The notes under the pieces are model-generated. The model ran no database searches. It was not told where the DNA came from and saw nothing but the letters and a program-made list of their open reading frames with translations. This document shows positions 16,068 to 24,465 of a DNA stretch of 64,000 bases, one piece after another. The position numbers and the translations under genes are program-made. Position 1 is the stretch's first letter. Every line of letters starts with the position of its first letter. Source of the DNA: CALXXL01 sp034926605 (GTDB lineage Bacteria > Verrucomicrobiota > Lentisphaeria > Victivallales > Victivallaceae); NCBI GenBank assembly GCA_034926605.1, contig JAYFQV010000004.1, positions 141,145-205,144 of the forward strand, in the 5' to 3' direction.

Positions 16068-17993
16068 GTGAAGTTGATATCTGTACTTCTATCTTTTGCG
16101 GCCGCCTCTTCGCTCACCGCCGCCGAGTTGACTGATTGGAAAATCGCCGGTCCGCTGCCTGAGATGACAGTGGAGGATTCCGCCCCCGCCAAAACACGCG
16201 CGGCAAAATTCATCGCCGGCGATCTGGGCGAAACACAGACTTATTCCGCCAAGGATTTCCCGGGGAAAATCCTTTTTCATGAAATCTGGGATAAAAACAA
16301 CCTCGACAATAGATTTGCGCTGGCCGCCACTGTGATAAAAGTCGATAAACCGGGGTACTACCGCATGGCGATCGCCCACGACGGCGACATGGACTTATTC
16401 ATAAACGGCAACCATGTTTATACCGGCAGGAAACAACCGGAATACACTCAGTTTTTTGTTGAGCTCTCCGATAAAGATAATTTGCTTACATTTAAAAACA
16501 CGCACAGCTCCGGCCCATGGAGCGTCCGCATATGCCTTGCGGACGGGCCGTTCACAAAAGAAGAAACTGAAATTCTCGCGGCAAAGCTCGCAATCATTCA
16601 GGACTATAAACAATTCGGCAATTCGCGCCCTTACATAAACGGCAATTCCATAATTCCCGTTGGAGAATTCGGTAAGTATGAGTGGACCATTCCTTCAACT
16701 CTCACGACGAATCTCAGCCCATCATGGCTTGACGCCGACCTTAACCAAGTCGAAAAAGCGGAGAAACCCGGCCTTTATTATCTGAAAATAGCAGGCACTG
16801 TCAACGGCAATATCCCATATCTGCGATACTTCCCTTTCTATGCCGTCGAAGAGAACTGGCAGGAATCCAGCGCCATAAAGCCATATGCCTCATTGCTTGT
16901 TCTGGACCCCTGGAAACCTTGGCTCGTCTATTATTACCCTCTTCTGCTCGACAATATCTACCGCGGAAGACCGCTCAGGTACTACAATCTTCCCATGCCG
17001 CTGCTGAGCCGACGCGCAGACCGCTTCGTCAAGAAGCTCGCACCGCCGGAAAAAAGCACGGTACCAGCTCCGGTTTTGCGTTCGGGCACCGAACTCGAGG
17101 CTGGGGTGCCAGACGGAACCGCCGCCAAGCTCGACGCGATCATGTCCGCGTGGTATAGGGAAACCGGCGAACCATTCCATACCATATTTGCCCGGAATGG
17201 CGTGATCTTCTACAGCAAGTCCTATGGCAATGCCGACGAGAACCGGGTATGCAATCTGGCCTCCATATCCAAGTTCTTCACCGGATTGCTGTATGCACGA
17301 TTTCTGGATCAAGGCATTTTAGATCTCGACAGACCGATGTCGAACATGTTCCCGACATTGCCTCCGATCACTCCACGACATTGTTTTACCCATATGTGCG
17401 GACTCAGCGAACCCTCGGGGTTCGGCGACCTCTCCAACGTTTGGCTGGATATGGCGCTTGCACCCGTCCTTGAAACCTCGATCCCGGGTGTTACATTCAA
17501 ATATAACGATGCCGGTTACAATCTGCTAGGGCTTCAAATGATGGCGGCCTCAGGAACTCCGAATACGACGCTGTATCAGGAAAATTTTTACAATCAATTG
17601 GTTATCAGTGACATGACCAGCTTCAACCAATACAACGGATTCAGCGCCAGCACTGTTGATCTGGCCAAGTTTGCACAACTCATGCTCAACCACGGCAGTT
17701 ATGGCGACTGGAAGTTCTTCGGAGAAGACGCCTATCGGAAGATGTTGCCGGTTCCGTTGATTGAATACTTTCCAAAATGTCAGGATCAGCGGGCATGGGG
17801 CATGGGGCTGACGTTTTTCGGGCCTGAGATCGAAGGCAGACAACGAGTCATAGGACATGGCGCCGGTTCAGGGTCGCTGTTCATGCTTAACCCGGACGCA
17901 GATGCTTTCATAGTCCAGGCCAGAGAAAAAATAACCGACAAATACCCGAAGTATTCCGAGGAAATATTCAAGCTGCTGGCCGAATTGAAATAG
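16068..17993 (+). CDS. Exported serine beta-lactamase-fold protein, copy 2
   Basis: Paralogue of the preceding gene, again 641 residues, with motifs at the same positions: signal peptide (MKLISVLLSFAAASSLTAAE), S399/K402, Y479-N-D and H597-G-A. The third YxN residue is therefore different in each copy (G versus D). It starts with GTG at 16068, supported by AGGAG seven bases upstream. The nucleotide sequence looks more AT-rich than copy 1, so the duplication is not recent or one copy has drifted. Its stop lies one base from the stop of the convergent metallophosphoesterase gene. Confidence 0.85.
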   Translation: MKLISVLLSFAAASSLTAAELTDWKIAGPLPEMTVEDSAPAKTRAAKFIAGDLGETQTYSAKDFPGKILFHEIWDKNNLDNRFALAATVIKVDKPGYYRMAIAHDGDMDLFINGNHVYTGRKQPEYTQFFVELSDKDNLLTFKNTHSSGPWSVRICLADGPFTKEETEILAAKLAIIQDYKQFGNSRPYINGNSIIPVGEFGKYEWTIPSTLTTNLSPSWLDADLNQVEKAEKPGLYYLKIAGTVNGNIPYLRYFPFYAVEENWQESSAIKPYASLLVLDPWKPWLVYYYPLLLDNIYRGRPLRYYNLPMPLLSRRADRFVKKLAPPEKSTVPAPVLRSGTELEAGVPDGTAAKLDAIMSAWYRETGEPFHTIFARNGVIFYSKSYGNADENRVCNLASISKFFTGLLYARFLDQGILDLDRPMSNMFPTLPPITPRHCFTHMCGLSEPSGFGDLSNVWLDMALAPVLETSIPGVTFKYNDAGYNLLGLQMMAASGTPNTTLYQENFYNQLVISDMTSFNQYNGFSASTVDLAKFAQLMLNHGSYGDWKFFGEDAYRKMLPVPLIEYFPKCQDQRAWGMGLTFFGPEIEGRQRVIGHGAGSGSLFMLNPDADAFIVQAREKITDKYPKYSEEIFKLLAELK

Positions 17994-17994
17994 G

Positions 17995-18876
17995 CTACTC
18001 GGCCTTTTCCAATACCAGAATCGCCACCTCGGCGGGACAGTTTACCCGCATCTTCACCACCGAGGTGCCGATTCCGGTGGTAACGAACAGTTTGCCCCAG
18101 TCCTCCTCCACATAGCCGGCGGCGTAACGCCGTCCGTAGGCGGATGGAATTACCGGCCTCCCCAGCAGCGGCAGTTTCATCTGTCCGCCGTGAGTATGAC
18201 CGGAAAGCGTAAGCTCGGCCGGCAGCTTGAAGTCGGCAAAAAAGTCGGGAGAATGAGAAAGCACGATGGTCGGCTCCTCGTTCTCCGGGTAGTTCATCCC
18301 CGCGTCCAGCACCTTGCTGCGCGTCTGCTTGTCCGGCAGGCCGAACACGTTCAGCTTCTTACCATTGATGGTCAAAGTCACGAACTGATTTTCAAGCACC
18401 ACTATGCCGTGGTTCAAAAGTGCCCGGCGCACGCGCTCGCCGTCGTACCACCAGTCGTGATTGCCGAGCACGGCGTAGGTGCCATAGCGGGACTTAAGCT
18501 TGGACAATATTGCGGCCACCTCCTCCGGCGGCGCGTTGTTGGAACCGCCGTAGCGCCGTCCGGTAAGATCGCCGAGAATAAAAACGAGGTCCGGGCCTTC
18601 GGCATTGGCCATCGCCACCGCGCGCTCCAACCGTTCGCGGTCGGCCTCCGACAGCGACTGATGTATGTCGGAAAGCACCGCGACCTTCAAACCGTTGTGC
18701 TCATCGTGCCAGGCATTCAGTCTGACGCTCTGCCGGTTGAGTTCCAGCCGGTACGGAGTTATATAACGGGTATAATAAACAAAAAGTCCCATAATCACCA
18801 TCGCCGCAATGGCAACGATCCGGAATCGTCTGGAATGCCAGAGCCGGACCCGCCGCCGTTTTATGACGCCATTCAC
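17995..18876 (-). CDS. Membrane-anchored metallophosphoesterase (YkuE/YaeI-like)
   Basis: Calcineurin-like phosphoesterase with an N-terminal basic stretch and one membrane segment (about 18-36), so the catalytic domain should face the periplasm. Metal-binding motifs in order: SDIH, GDLTGRRYG, GNHDWW, SHSPDFF and SGHTHGGQ. YaeI/YkuE members are thought to hydrolyse lipid-linked phosphates such as UDP-diacylglucosamine or phosphatidylglycerol phosphate, but the substrate here is unknown. Translation starts at GTG, overlapping the stop of the upstream gene as GTGA. Length 293. Confidence 0.88.
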   Translation of the reverse strand: MNGVIKRRRVRLWHSRRFRIVAIAAMVIMGLFVYYTRYITPYRLELNRQSVRLNAWHDEHNGLKVAVLSDIHQSLSEADRERLERAVAMANAEGPDLVFILGDLTGRRYGGSNNAPPEEVAAILSKLKSRYGTYAVLGNHDWWYDGERVRRALLNHGIVVLENQFVTLTINGKKLNVFGLPDKQTRSKVLDAGMNYPENEEPTIVLSHSPDFFADFKLPAELTLSGHTHGGQMKLPLLGRPVIPSAYGRRYAAGYVEEDWGKLFVTTGIGTSVVKMRVNCPAEVAILVLEKAE

Positions 18877-19685
18877 AATTTATTCATAAATTCAAAAAAG
18901 TTCTTTTCTATGCGCCGGACATTGTCCTCCGCCGAACCGGCGACGGGATACAATTCATAATTGAACGCGCCGTCGAACCCGATCCGCCGCAATGCGCCGA
19001 TCACCGCCGGCCAGTCGATCACGCCCTCGCCCGGCATCCAATGCTTTTCGTCCACGCCATCGTAGTCGGACACATGAACCTCAAGCAACCTGTCGCCGAA
19101 CGCAACAATCATCTCCGGCAACTCGCGGTGGCCGGACATCAAATGATTGAGGTCAAGGCAGATACCGACCCGCTGGCTTTGCGCAAGCTTCATAACCGCA
19201 TCAAGTTCCTCGAAGGAGTTTCCGATGCAGGAGCGCGGCAGCCATTCCAGTGCCACGAACTGGCCGCGCGCGGTCAGCGCCGGGGTGATGTCGGCCAGGC
19301 TTCTTGCAAGCTGACGGATATGGACGGCCCTCGCCCCGTCCGCCGGCTCGGTGCTCGGATGCAGAACCACGATTCCGGCTCCGAAGAAATACGCCTCGTC
19401 GAGATAACGGCGCAGCCTTTCCAATGCGCACAGCCGAACCGCCTCGTCGGTGTCGGAAACATCGTCGAGGCGGTCGAACGGCACATGATAGGTGGGAGCG
19501 AGTTTACCAGCCTCTTCAAACATATTCTTCAGTTCGGCACGCAACACGCCCTTGCCGTCGCCTTCGAAATTCGCCGGCGTCAGCTCGAATCCGGCGATGC
19601 GGGAAAGCCGCATCGCCGTCACCGCTTTGCGGTCGAGCGGGCGGGCCAACCCGCCGGCGCTCGCACGCAACTCAAGTTTGAACAT
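18873..19685 (-). CDS. Sugar phosphate isomerase/epimerase-like TIM-barrel protein
   Basis: Belongs to the xylose-isomerase-like TIM-barrel family (AP endonuclease 2 fold). Metal ligands are suggested by VVLHPS, VALEWLP (Glu), CLDLNHL (Asp, His), VHVSDYDG and the final NYELYP. Length 270 is usual. The start ATG lies one base after the ppdK stop, so it is co-transcribed with ppdK and the metallophosphoesterase. Substrate cannot be named from sequence. Confidence 0.8.
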   Translation of the reverse strand: MFKLELRASAGGLARPLDRKAVTAMRLSRIAGFELTPANFEGDGKGVLRAELKNMFEEAGKLAPTYHVPFDRLDDVSDTDEAVRLCALERLRRYLDEAYFFGAGIVVLHPSTEPADGARAVHIRQLARSLADITPALTARGQFVALEWLPRSCIGNSFEELDAVMKLAQSQRVGICLDLNHLMSGHRELPEMIVAFGDRLLEVHVSDYDGVDEKHWMPGEGVIDWPAVIGALRRIGFDGAFNYELYPVAGSAEDNVRRIEKNFFEFMNKL

Positions 19686-19686
19686 T

Positions 19687-22404
19687 TTATGCTTGCTCTT
19701 TTATTGCCGCCTGCGCCGCGGCCAACCGCGCGATCGGCACTCGGAACGGACTGCAGGAGACGTAGCTGATACCAAGCTGATGGCAGAACGCCACCGACCT
19801 CGGTTCGCCGCCCTGCTCGCCGCAGATACCCATTTTCATGTTCTTGCGGGTGGCGCGTCCGGACTGCACCGCCATCTCGATGAGATGGCCGACACCGTCA
19901 CGGTCGATGGTCTGGAACGGATCGTCGGCCAGGATGCCCTTGTCGAGATAGGCCTGCAGAAACGCGCCGATGTCGTCCCGGCTGAAACCGAAGGTCATCT
20001 GAGTCAGATCGTTGGTGCCGAACGAGAAGAATTCAGCCTCCTCCGCCATCTTGCCGGCCATGATGGCGGCGCGCGGAATCTCGATCATGGTACCGACCTG
20101 ATAGTCGAGCTTGTCGAGTTTGAATTTGCGCTTCACCGTTTCGGCGGCCTGCGCGATAACCTTCTTCTGATCGCGCAGCTCGGCGGGATCGCAGGTCACC
20201 GGGATCATCATTTCAGGCTTGCACTTGCCGCCGGCGGCCGAAAGTTCGGCGGCGGCTTCAAGCACCGCGCGCGCCTGCATTTCAGTGATTTCGGGATAGG
20301 TGATGCCCAGGCGTACGCCGCGATGCCCCATCATCGGATTGTTTTCCTTAAGCACCTCGGCGCGTTTCAGAAACTCCTCATGGGTGATGCCTATCGACTT
20401 CGCCAGTTCGATCTGCTGTTCCCTGGTGTGCGGAATGAACTCGTGCAGCGGCGGATCTAGGAAGCGTACGGTCACCGGCAGGCCGTCCATCACCTTAAGA
20501 GTGTTCATGACGTCCTTCTTGACGTAAGGAAACAGCTCGGCCACCGCCTTGCGGCGTTCCTCCGTGGTGGTGCTGAGTATCATCTTGCGCAATGCGAACA
20601 GCGGTTTCTCGCTGCCTTTGCCGTAGAACATATGTTCAGTGCGGAACAGGCCGATGCCCTCGGCACCGAAATCGCGGGCCGCCTGGGCGTCGTCCGGGCT
20701 GTCGGCGTTGGCGCGGACTCCGAGCTTGCGGAACTTGTCCACCAGTTTCATGAACTTGCGGAAATTGGGATTCTCGCTGGCGCTCACGGTCTCCAGCGCA
20801 CCGGCGTAGATGTAGCCGCGGGTCCCGTTAAGGCTCAGCATGTCGCCCTCGTGGTAGACCTTGCCGCCGACCTTCATGGTTTTCGACTTCTCGGATATCT
20901 GCAGCTCGCCGGCGCCCACGATGCAGCATTTACCCCAGCCGCGGCAGACCAGCGCCGCATGGCTGGTCATGCCGCCGCGGGCGGTCAGAATGCCGATGGC
21001 GGCACGCATGCCTTCCACGTCCTCGGGGTTGGTCTCCTCGCGCACGAGGATGCACGGAATCTTCTTCGCGGCCAGTTCCATCGCTTTCTCGGAGGAGAAA
21101 ACGATGCTTCCCCCCGCGCCGCCGGGACCGGCGGGAAGACCGCGGGAAATGATGGCGGCGCGCTTTTCGGCGGCGGGGTCGAGAATCGGATGGAGCAGCT
21201 CGTCGAGCTGGGCGGGAGAGACCCGCAGCACGGCGGTCTTCTCGTCGATCAAGCCCTGCTTGAGCATATCCGTCGCCATGCGCAATGCGGCGGTACCGGT
21301 GCGTTTGCCGACCCGGCACTGGAGCATATAGAGCTTAAGATCCTGAATGGTGAACTCAATGTCGAGCATGTCATGATAATGAGCTTCGAGCTTGGCGCGG
21401 ATGTCGGCAAGTTCGCGATAGACTTCCGGCCACATCTCTTCCATCGAGGGAAGATTTTTGTTGTGCTCGTTCTTGGTGGCGTTGTTGAGCGGGTTGGGGG
21501 TGCGGGTGCCGGCGACCACGTCTTCGCCCTGGGCGTTGACCAGCCATTCGCCGTAGAACTTGTCGTCGCCGGTAGCGGGGTCGCGGGTGAAGGCGACGCC
21601 GGTGGCGGAATTGTCACCCATGTTGCCGAAAACCATGCTCTGGACGTTAACCGCGGTACCCCAGCTGTCCGGAATGCCTTCGATACGGCGGTAGGAGACC
21701 GCTTTCTTGCCGTTCCAGCTTTTGAACACCGCGCCGATACCGCCGGCGAGCTGAGCCCGGGCGTCGTCCGGGAACGCAGTACCCAGCGATTTCAGAATGC
21801 GCTTTTTGAACGCTTCGCAAAGTTTCTTGAGGTCGTCCACCGAAAGGTCGGTATCGGCGGAATAGCCCTTTTCGGCTTTCAGCTCTTCCAACATCTCGTC
21901 GAGCTGGCGGCGGATACCGCGGCCCCCGGCCGGTTCGATGTTTTCGGCCTTTTCCATGACCACATCGGAATACATCATGATCAGCCGGCGATAGGCGTCA
22001 TAGACAAAGCGCTCATTGCCGCCGGTTTTCTTTATCAGCCCGGGGATTGTCTTGCTGGAGAGGCCGACGTTCAACACCGTCTCCATCATGCCGGGCATGG
22101 AGCTGCGGGCACCGGAACGGCAGGAGACCAGCAGGGGGTTTTCAGGATCGCCGAAAGTCATGCCCATCGCCTTTTCGACCTTCGCCATGGCTTTTTCCAC
22201 CTGCTCCGCCAGTTCCGGCGGATTCTTCATGCCCTGGGAGAAGTAGTCGACACAGCATTCGGTGGTGATGGTGAAACCTGCCGGTACCGGCAGGTCAAGT
22301 CTGGCCATCTCGGCGAGGTTTGCCCCCTTGCCGCCGAGAAGATTCTTCATCGACGCGTCGCCGTCGCTCATCCCTTTACCGAACAGATATACATACTTTT
22401 TCAT
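19687..22404 (-). CDS. ppdK: Pyruvate, phosphate dikinase
   Basis: Interconverts pyruvate, ATP and phosphate with PEP, AMP and PPi; it feeds glycolysis or gluconeogenesis. N-terminal ATP-grasp region starts KYVYLFGKGMSDG with LLGGKGANLAEM. The swivelling phosphohistidine is H482 in GGMTSHAALVCRG. The PEP-binding barrel shows FRTEHMFYG, GLPVTVRFLDPPLHEF and SFGTNDLTQMTFGFSRDD. The C-terminal GICGEQGGEP has the catalytic Cys. Length 905 is slightly above the usual 875. It is the first gene of a three-gene minus-strand operon. Confidence 0.96.
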   Translation of the reverse strand: MKKYVYLFGKGMSDGDASMKNLLGGKGANLAEMARLDLPVPAGFTITTECCVDYFSQGMKNPPELAEQVEKAMAKVEKAMGMTFGDPENPLLVSCRSGARSSMPGMMETVLNVGLSSKTIPGLIKKTGGNERFVYDAYRRLIMMYSDVVMEKAENIEPAGGRGIRRQLDEMLEELKAEKGYSADTDLSVDDLKKLCEAFKKRILKSLGTAFPDDARAQLAGGIGAVFKSWNGKKAVSYRRIEGIPDSWGTAVNVQSMVFGNMGDNSATGVAFTRDPATGDDKFYGEWLVNAQGEDVVAGTRTPNPLNNATKNEHNKNLPSMEEMWPEVYRELADIRAKLEAHYHDMLDIEFTIQDLKLYMLQCRVGKRTGTAALRMATDMLKQGLIDEKTAVLRVSPAQLDELLHPILDPAAEKRAAIISRGLPAGPGGAGGSIVFSSEKAMELAAKKIPCILVREETNPEDVEGMRAAIGILTARGGMTSHAALVCRGWGKCCIVGAGELQISEKSKTMKVGGKVYHEGDMLSLNGTRGYIYAGALETVSASENPNFRKFMKLVDKFRKLGVRANADSPDDAQAARDFGAEGIGLFRTEHMFYGKGSEKPLFALRKMILSTTTEERRKAVAELFPYVKKDVMNTLKVMDGLPVTVRFLDPPLHEFIPHTREQQIELAKSIGITHEEFLKRAEVLKENNPMMGHRGVRLGITYPEITEMQARAVLEAAAELSAAGGKCKPEMMIPVTCDPAELRDQKKVIAQAAETVKRKFKLDKLDYQVGTMIEIPRAAIMAGKMAEEAEFFSFGTNDLTQMTFGFSRDDIGAFLQAYLDKGILADDPFQTIDRDGVGHLIEMAVQSGRATRKNMKMGICGEQGGEPRSVAFCHQLGISYVSCSPFRVPIARLAAAQAAIKEQA

Positions 22405-22457
22405 AACTCTCTTACCCTCATAAGTTTGAAGTTATTATCCGTTTTCGATAAAAAAAT

Positions 22458-22485
22458 AATATACACCGCCAATGAAAAAATACAA
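22458..22485 (-). promoter_or_regulatory. ppdK promoter
   Basis: On the minus strand TTGTAT (22480-22485) and TATATT (22458-22463) are 16 bases apart. They sit about 55 bases upstream of the ppdK start. Confidence 0.6.
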
Positions 22486-22566
22486 CCTGCGCGTTATGCG
22501 TGAGTTCCAGGCCGGTACAGTGAGGAGGAAGAATGTGATTTTATCAAAAAAAAAAACGGGCTGAGA

Positions 22567-23421
22567 TTAATAATTTGACTCATCGTCATCGTGTGAAGGG
22601 CGAACGATGCATACTCCAGACGCCGTGCCATGCCCGATGACAGTCGCCGCCGCCATGAAATACGCAACCGCCAGCTCCACCGCCAAAAAGATTCCGGCAG
22701 CCACCATGTCTCCCCGAAGCGACACCAGCAAGACGCCGGGTACCGCCGCACAGGAGAACACCACCGCAGATTTGAAAGCCACCGGCCTTACCAAAGCCTT
22801 GGCCGCACCGTAAAAACAATGGATCAGTATGATAATCAATATCAAATCTACAATGAAAAACAAATCATATATCCCGGAGCCGTCCACCCCGGATCTGGAT
22901 AAGGCACAGGATAATCCCAGCATGAAAATAAGTCCCGCAGCCAAAGTCATTACGGAAGCAGTCAGCGTCGAAACCGCCATCCAAACTGCGGCTACGCCCA
23001 ATCGCCCGGGGTATCGCCCCGGACGTCCGGGGCGATTTGCCCCAATAGCTACCAGTTTAAGGGAAATTATCATTAAAATCATTCCCCCTATATAAAACAG
23101 GAACTGACCGCAGGAATCAACGCCGATAAGCATGGCGATCGCATAGTAGGCAAATCCAAAGGATCCGGCGAACAGATATATCGACGGCAACACCCGCTTC
23201 AGGCAAAAACCTGCCTTGGCCTGGCATACTCCATATATTCCTACAAAAAACAGAAAAGCCAGTACCGCCGACAATCCGGACAAAATAGCTTCATATTCAC
23301 GACCGGAACCGTACTCTAGCAGTACGGCGACCAGCCTCAAAGAATGGACAAACAGCAAAGCGCCCGAGGCAAGCACCAGCCCGCCGAATGCAAGGGATAT
23401 TGTTAAGACACGGTCATTCAT
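22567..23421 (-). CDS. Polytopic membrane protein of unknown function
   Basis: Not recognised. The 284-residue protein has about eight hydrophobic segments (for example LAFGGLVLASGALLFV near the start and LILIIILIHCFYG later). One loop is basic, with Arg/Pro/Gly (ANRPGRPGRYPGRLG). No transport motif was seen. ATG at 23421 was preferred over the upstream TTG. It is separated from the divergent AsmA-like gene by 132 bases, where both promoters must lie, and is followed by an A-run but no clear hairpin. Confidence 0.6.
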   Translation of the reverse strand: MNDRVLTISLAFGGLVLASGALLFVHSLRLVAVLLEYGSGREYEAILSGLSAVLAFLFFVGIYGVCQAKAGFCLKRVLPSIYLFAGSFGFAYYAIAMLIGVDSCGQFLFYIGGMILMIISLKLVAIGANRPGRPGRYPGRLGVAAVWMAVSTLTASVMTLAAGLIFMLGLSCALSRSGVDGSGIYDLFFIVDLILIIILIHCFYGAAKALVRPVAFKSAVVFSCAAVPGVLLVSLRGDMVAAGIFLAVELAVAYFMAAATVIGHGTASGVCIVRPSHDDDESNY

Positions 23422-23553
23422 GATCAATCATCATAACACTTTTCGATCTTTTTGCAAACTGCTTCCGTCATAATATTTGAATATCGTAATCGGCAGTGCT
23501 AAATTACTTGGCAATATCATCGGTTCTCAACTTTCTATTAATGGGGGCGCAAC

Positions 23554-24465
23554 ATGAGTGAAAACGAGAAAAAGAAACGAAGCTGGAAGAAGATCGTCAT
23601 CAGCATACTGGTAGGCCTGGCGGTGCTTATCGGCATACTCATCGTGGCTTTCTTCATTTTCATGGATTGGATTCTGGCCACCGGTATCCGCGAGATCGTA
23701 CCGAAATTCACCGGCACCGAAGTGCTGCTCGAGAGCGTGAAACTCTCACCGGTAAACGGAAACATCGCGCTGCGGGGGTTCACCGTCTGCAACCCGAAGG
23801 GATACAACGGCAAGGCCGCGCTGCAATTCGATGCATTCACGGTTGACGTCGACCTGGGGTCGATAACCGGCGACAAAATAATCATCAACGAAATCCGCAT
23901 CGTGAAACCAGCAATCACCTGGGAGCGCGGCCTGACCGGCAGCAACCTGGGAGACATACAGGAAAATATCGAAAAAATGACCAAATCCGGCAAGGAAGAA
24001 CAGCCCGCCTCCGACGCCGCCGAGGCCAAAGCCGAATCCGAAGCCGGAAAAAAGGTAATAATCAAACGCCTCGTCATCGAAAACGCCAGACTATATGTCG
24101 GAATCAAGGGCGCCGGCCAGAACGTGCCGATCCCACTGGCCACCATCACCCTTACCAATATCGGCGAGGACAAGGCCGCCACTGTCGCCGAGGCGGTCAA
24201 TTATATTTATGACGAACTGATCGTGGTTATCGTGAATACGGCTTCCAAGTCCGGCGGAGAAGCGGCGGCCATGGCCGCCGATGTCGGCGGGCAGCTGATT
24301 GACCGGGCGGGAACAGTCGTCAAAGATGTCGGTGGTTCCGCCCTGCATGTTATTGAAAAAACCGGCGAAATCGCCATCAAAACCGTCACCGATACCGGCG
24401 ACACGCTGGTCAAAGATATCGGCGGCGGCATTGGGAATGCACTTAGTGAGGTAAAAATCAAATGA
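23554..24465 (+). CDS. AsmA-like inner-membrane-anchored protein
   Basis: 303 residues. After a basic N-terminus there is one membrane helix (about 12-36), then LSPVNGNIALRGFTVCNPKGY and DVDLGSITGDKIIINEI, which look like the start of AsmA/DUF748-type beta-groove proteins of the envelope. An Ala/Glu/Lys stretch follows at about 140-170, then another strand pair and an amphipathic C-terminal region with repeated TVxDxGxxxV units. It overlaps the sialate esterase start by 4 bases. A role in envelope lipid handling is family inference only. Confidence 0.55.
   Translation: MSENEKKKRSWKKIVISILVGLAVLIGILIVAFFIFMDWILATGIREIVPKFTGTEVLLESVKLSPVNGNIALRGFTVCNPKGYNGKAALQFDAFTVDVDLGSITGDKIIINEIRIVKPAITWERGLTGSNLGDIQENIEKMTKSGKEEQPASDAAEAKAESEAGKKVIIKRLVIENARLYVGIKGAGQNVPIPLATITLTNIGEDKAATVAEAVNYIYDELIVVIVNTASKSGGEAAAMAADVGGQLIDRAGTVVKDVGGSALHVIEKTGEIAIKTVTDTGDTLVKDIGGGIGNALSEVKIK

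Noticed and set aside
14074..17993. Antibiotic resistance beta-lactamases
   Set aside because: Motifs fit the esterase/peptidase branch (HGS/HGA in place of KTG, altered YxN) and each has a large extra N-terminal domain.
20632..22503. 623-codon plus-strand open frame opposite ppdK
   Set aside because: Shadow of ppdK; His/Gly/Ala-rich with no domain and no ribosome site.
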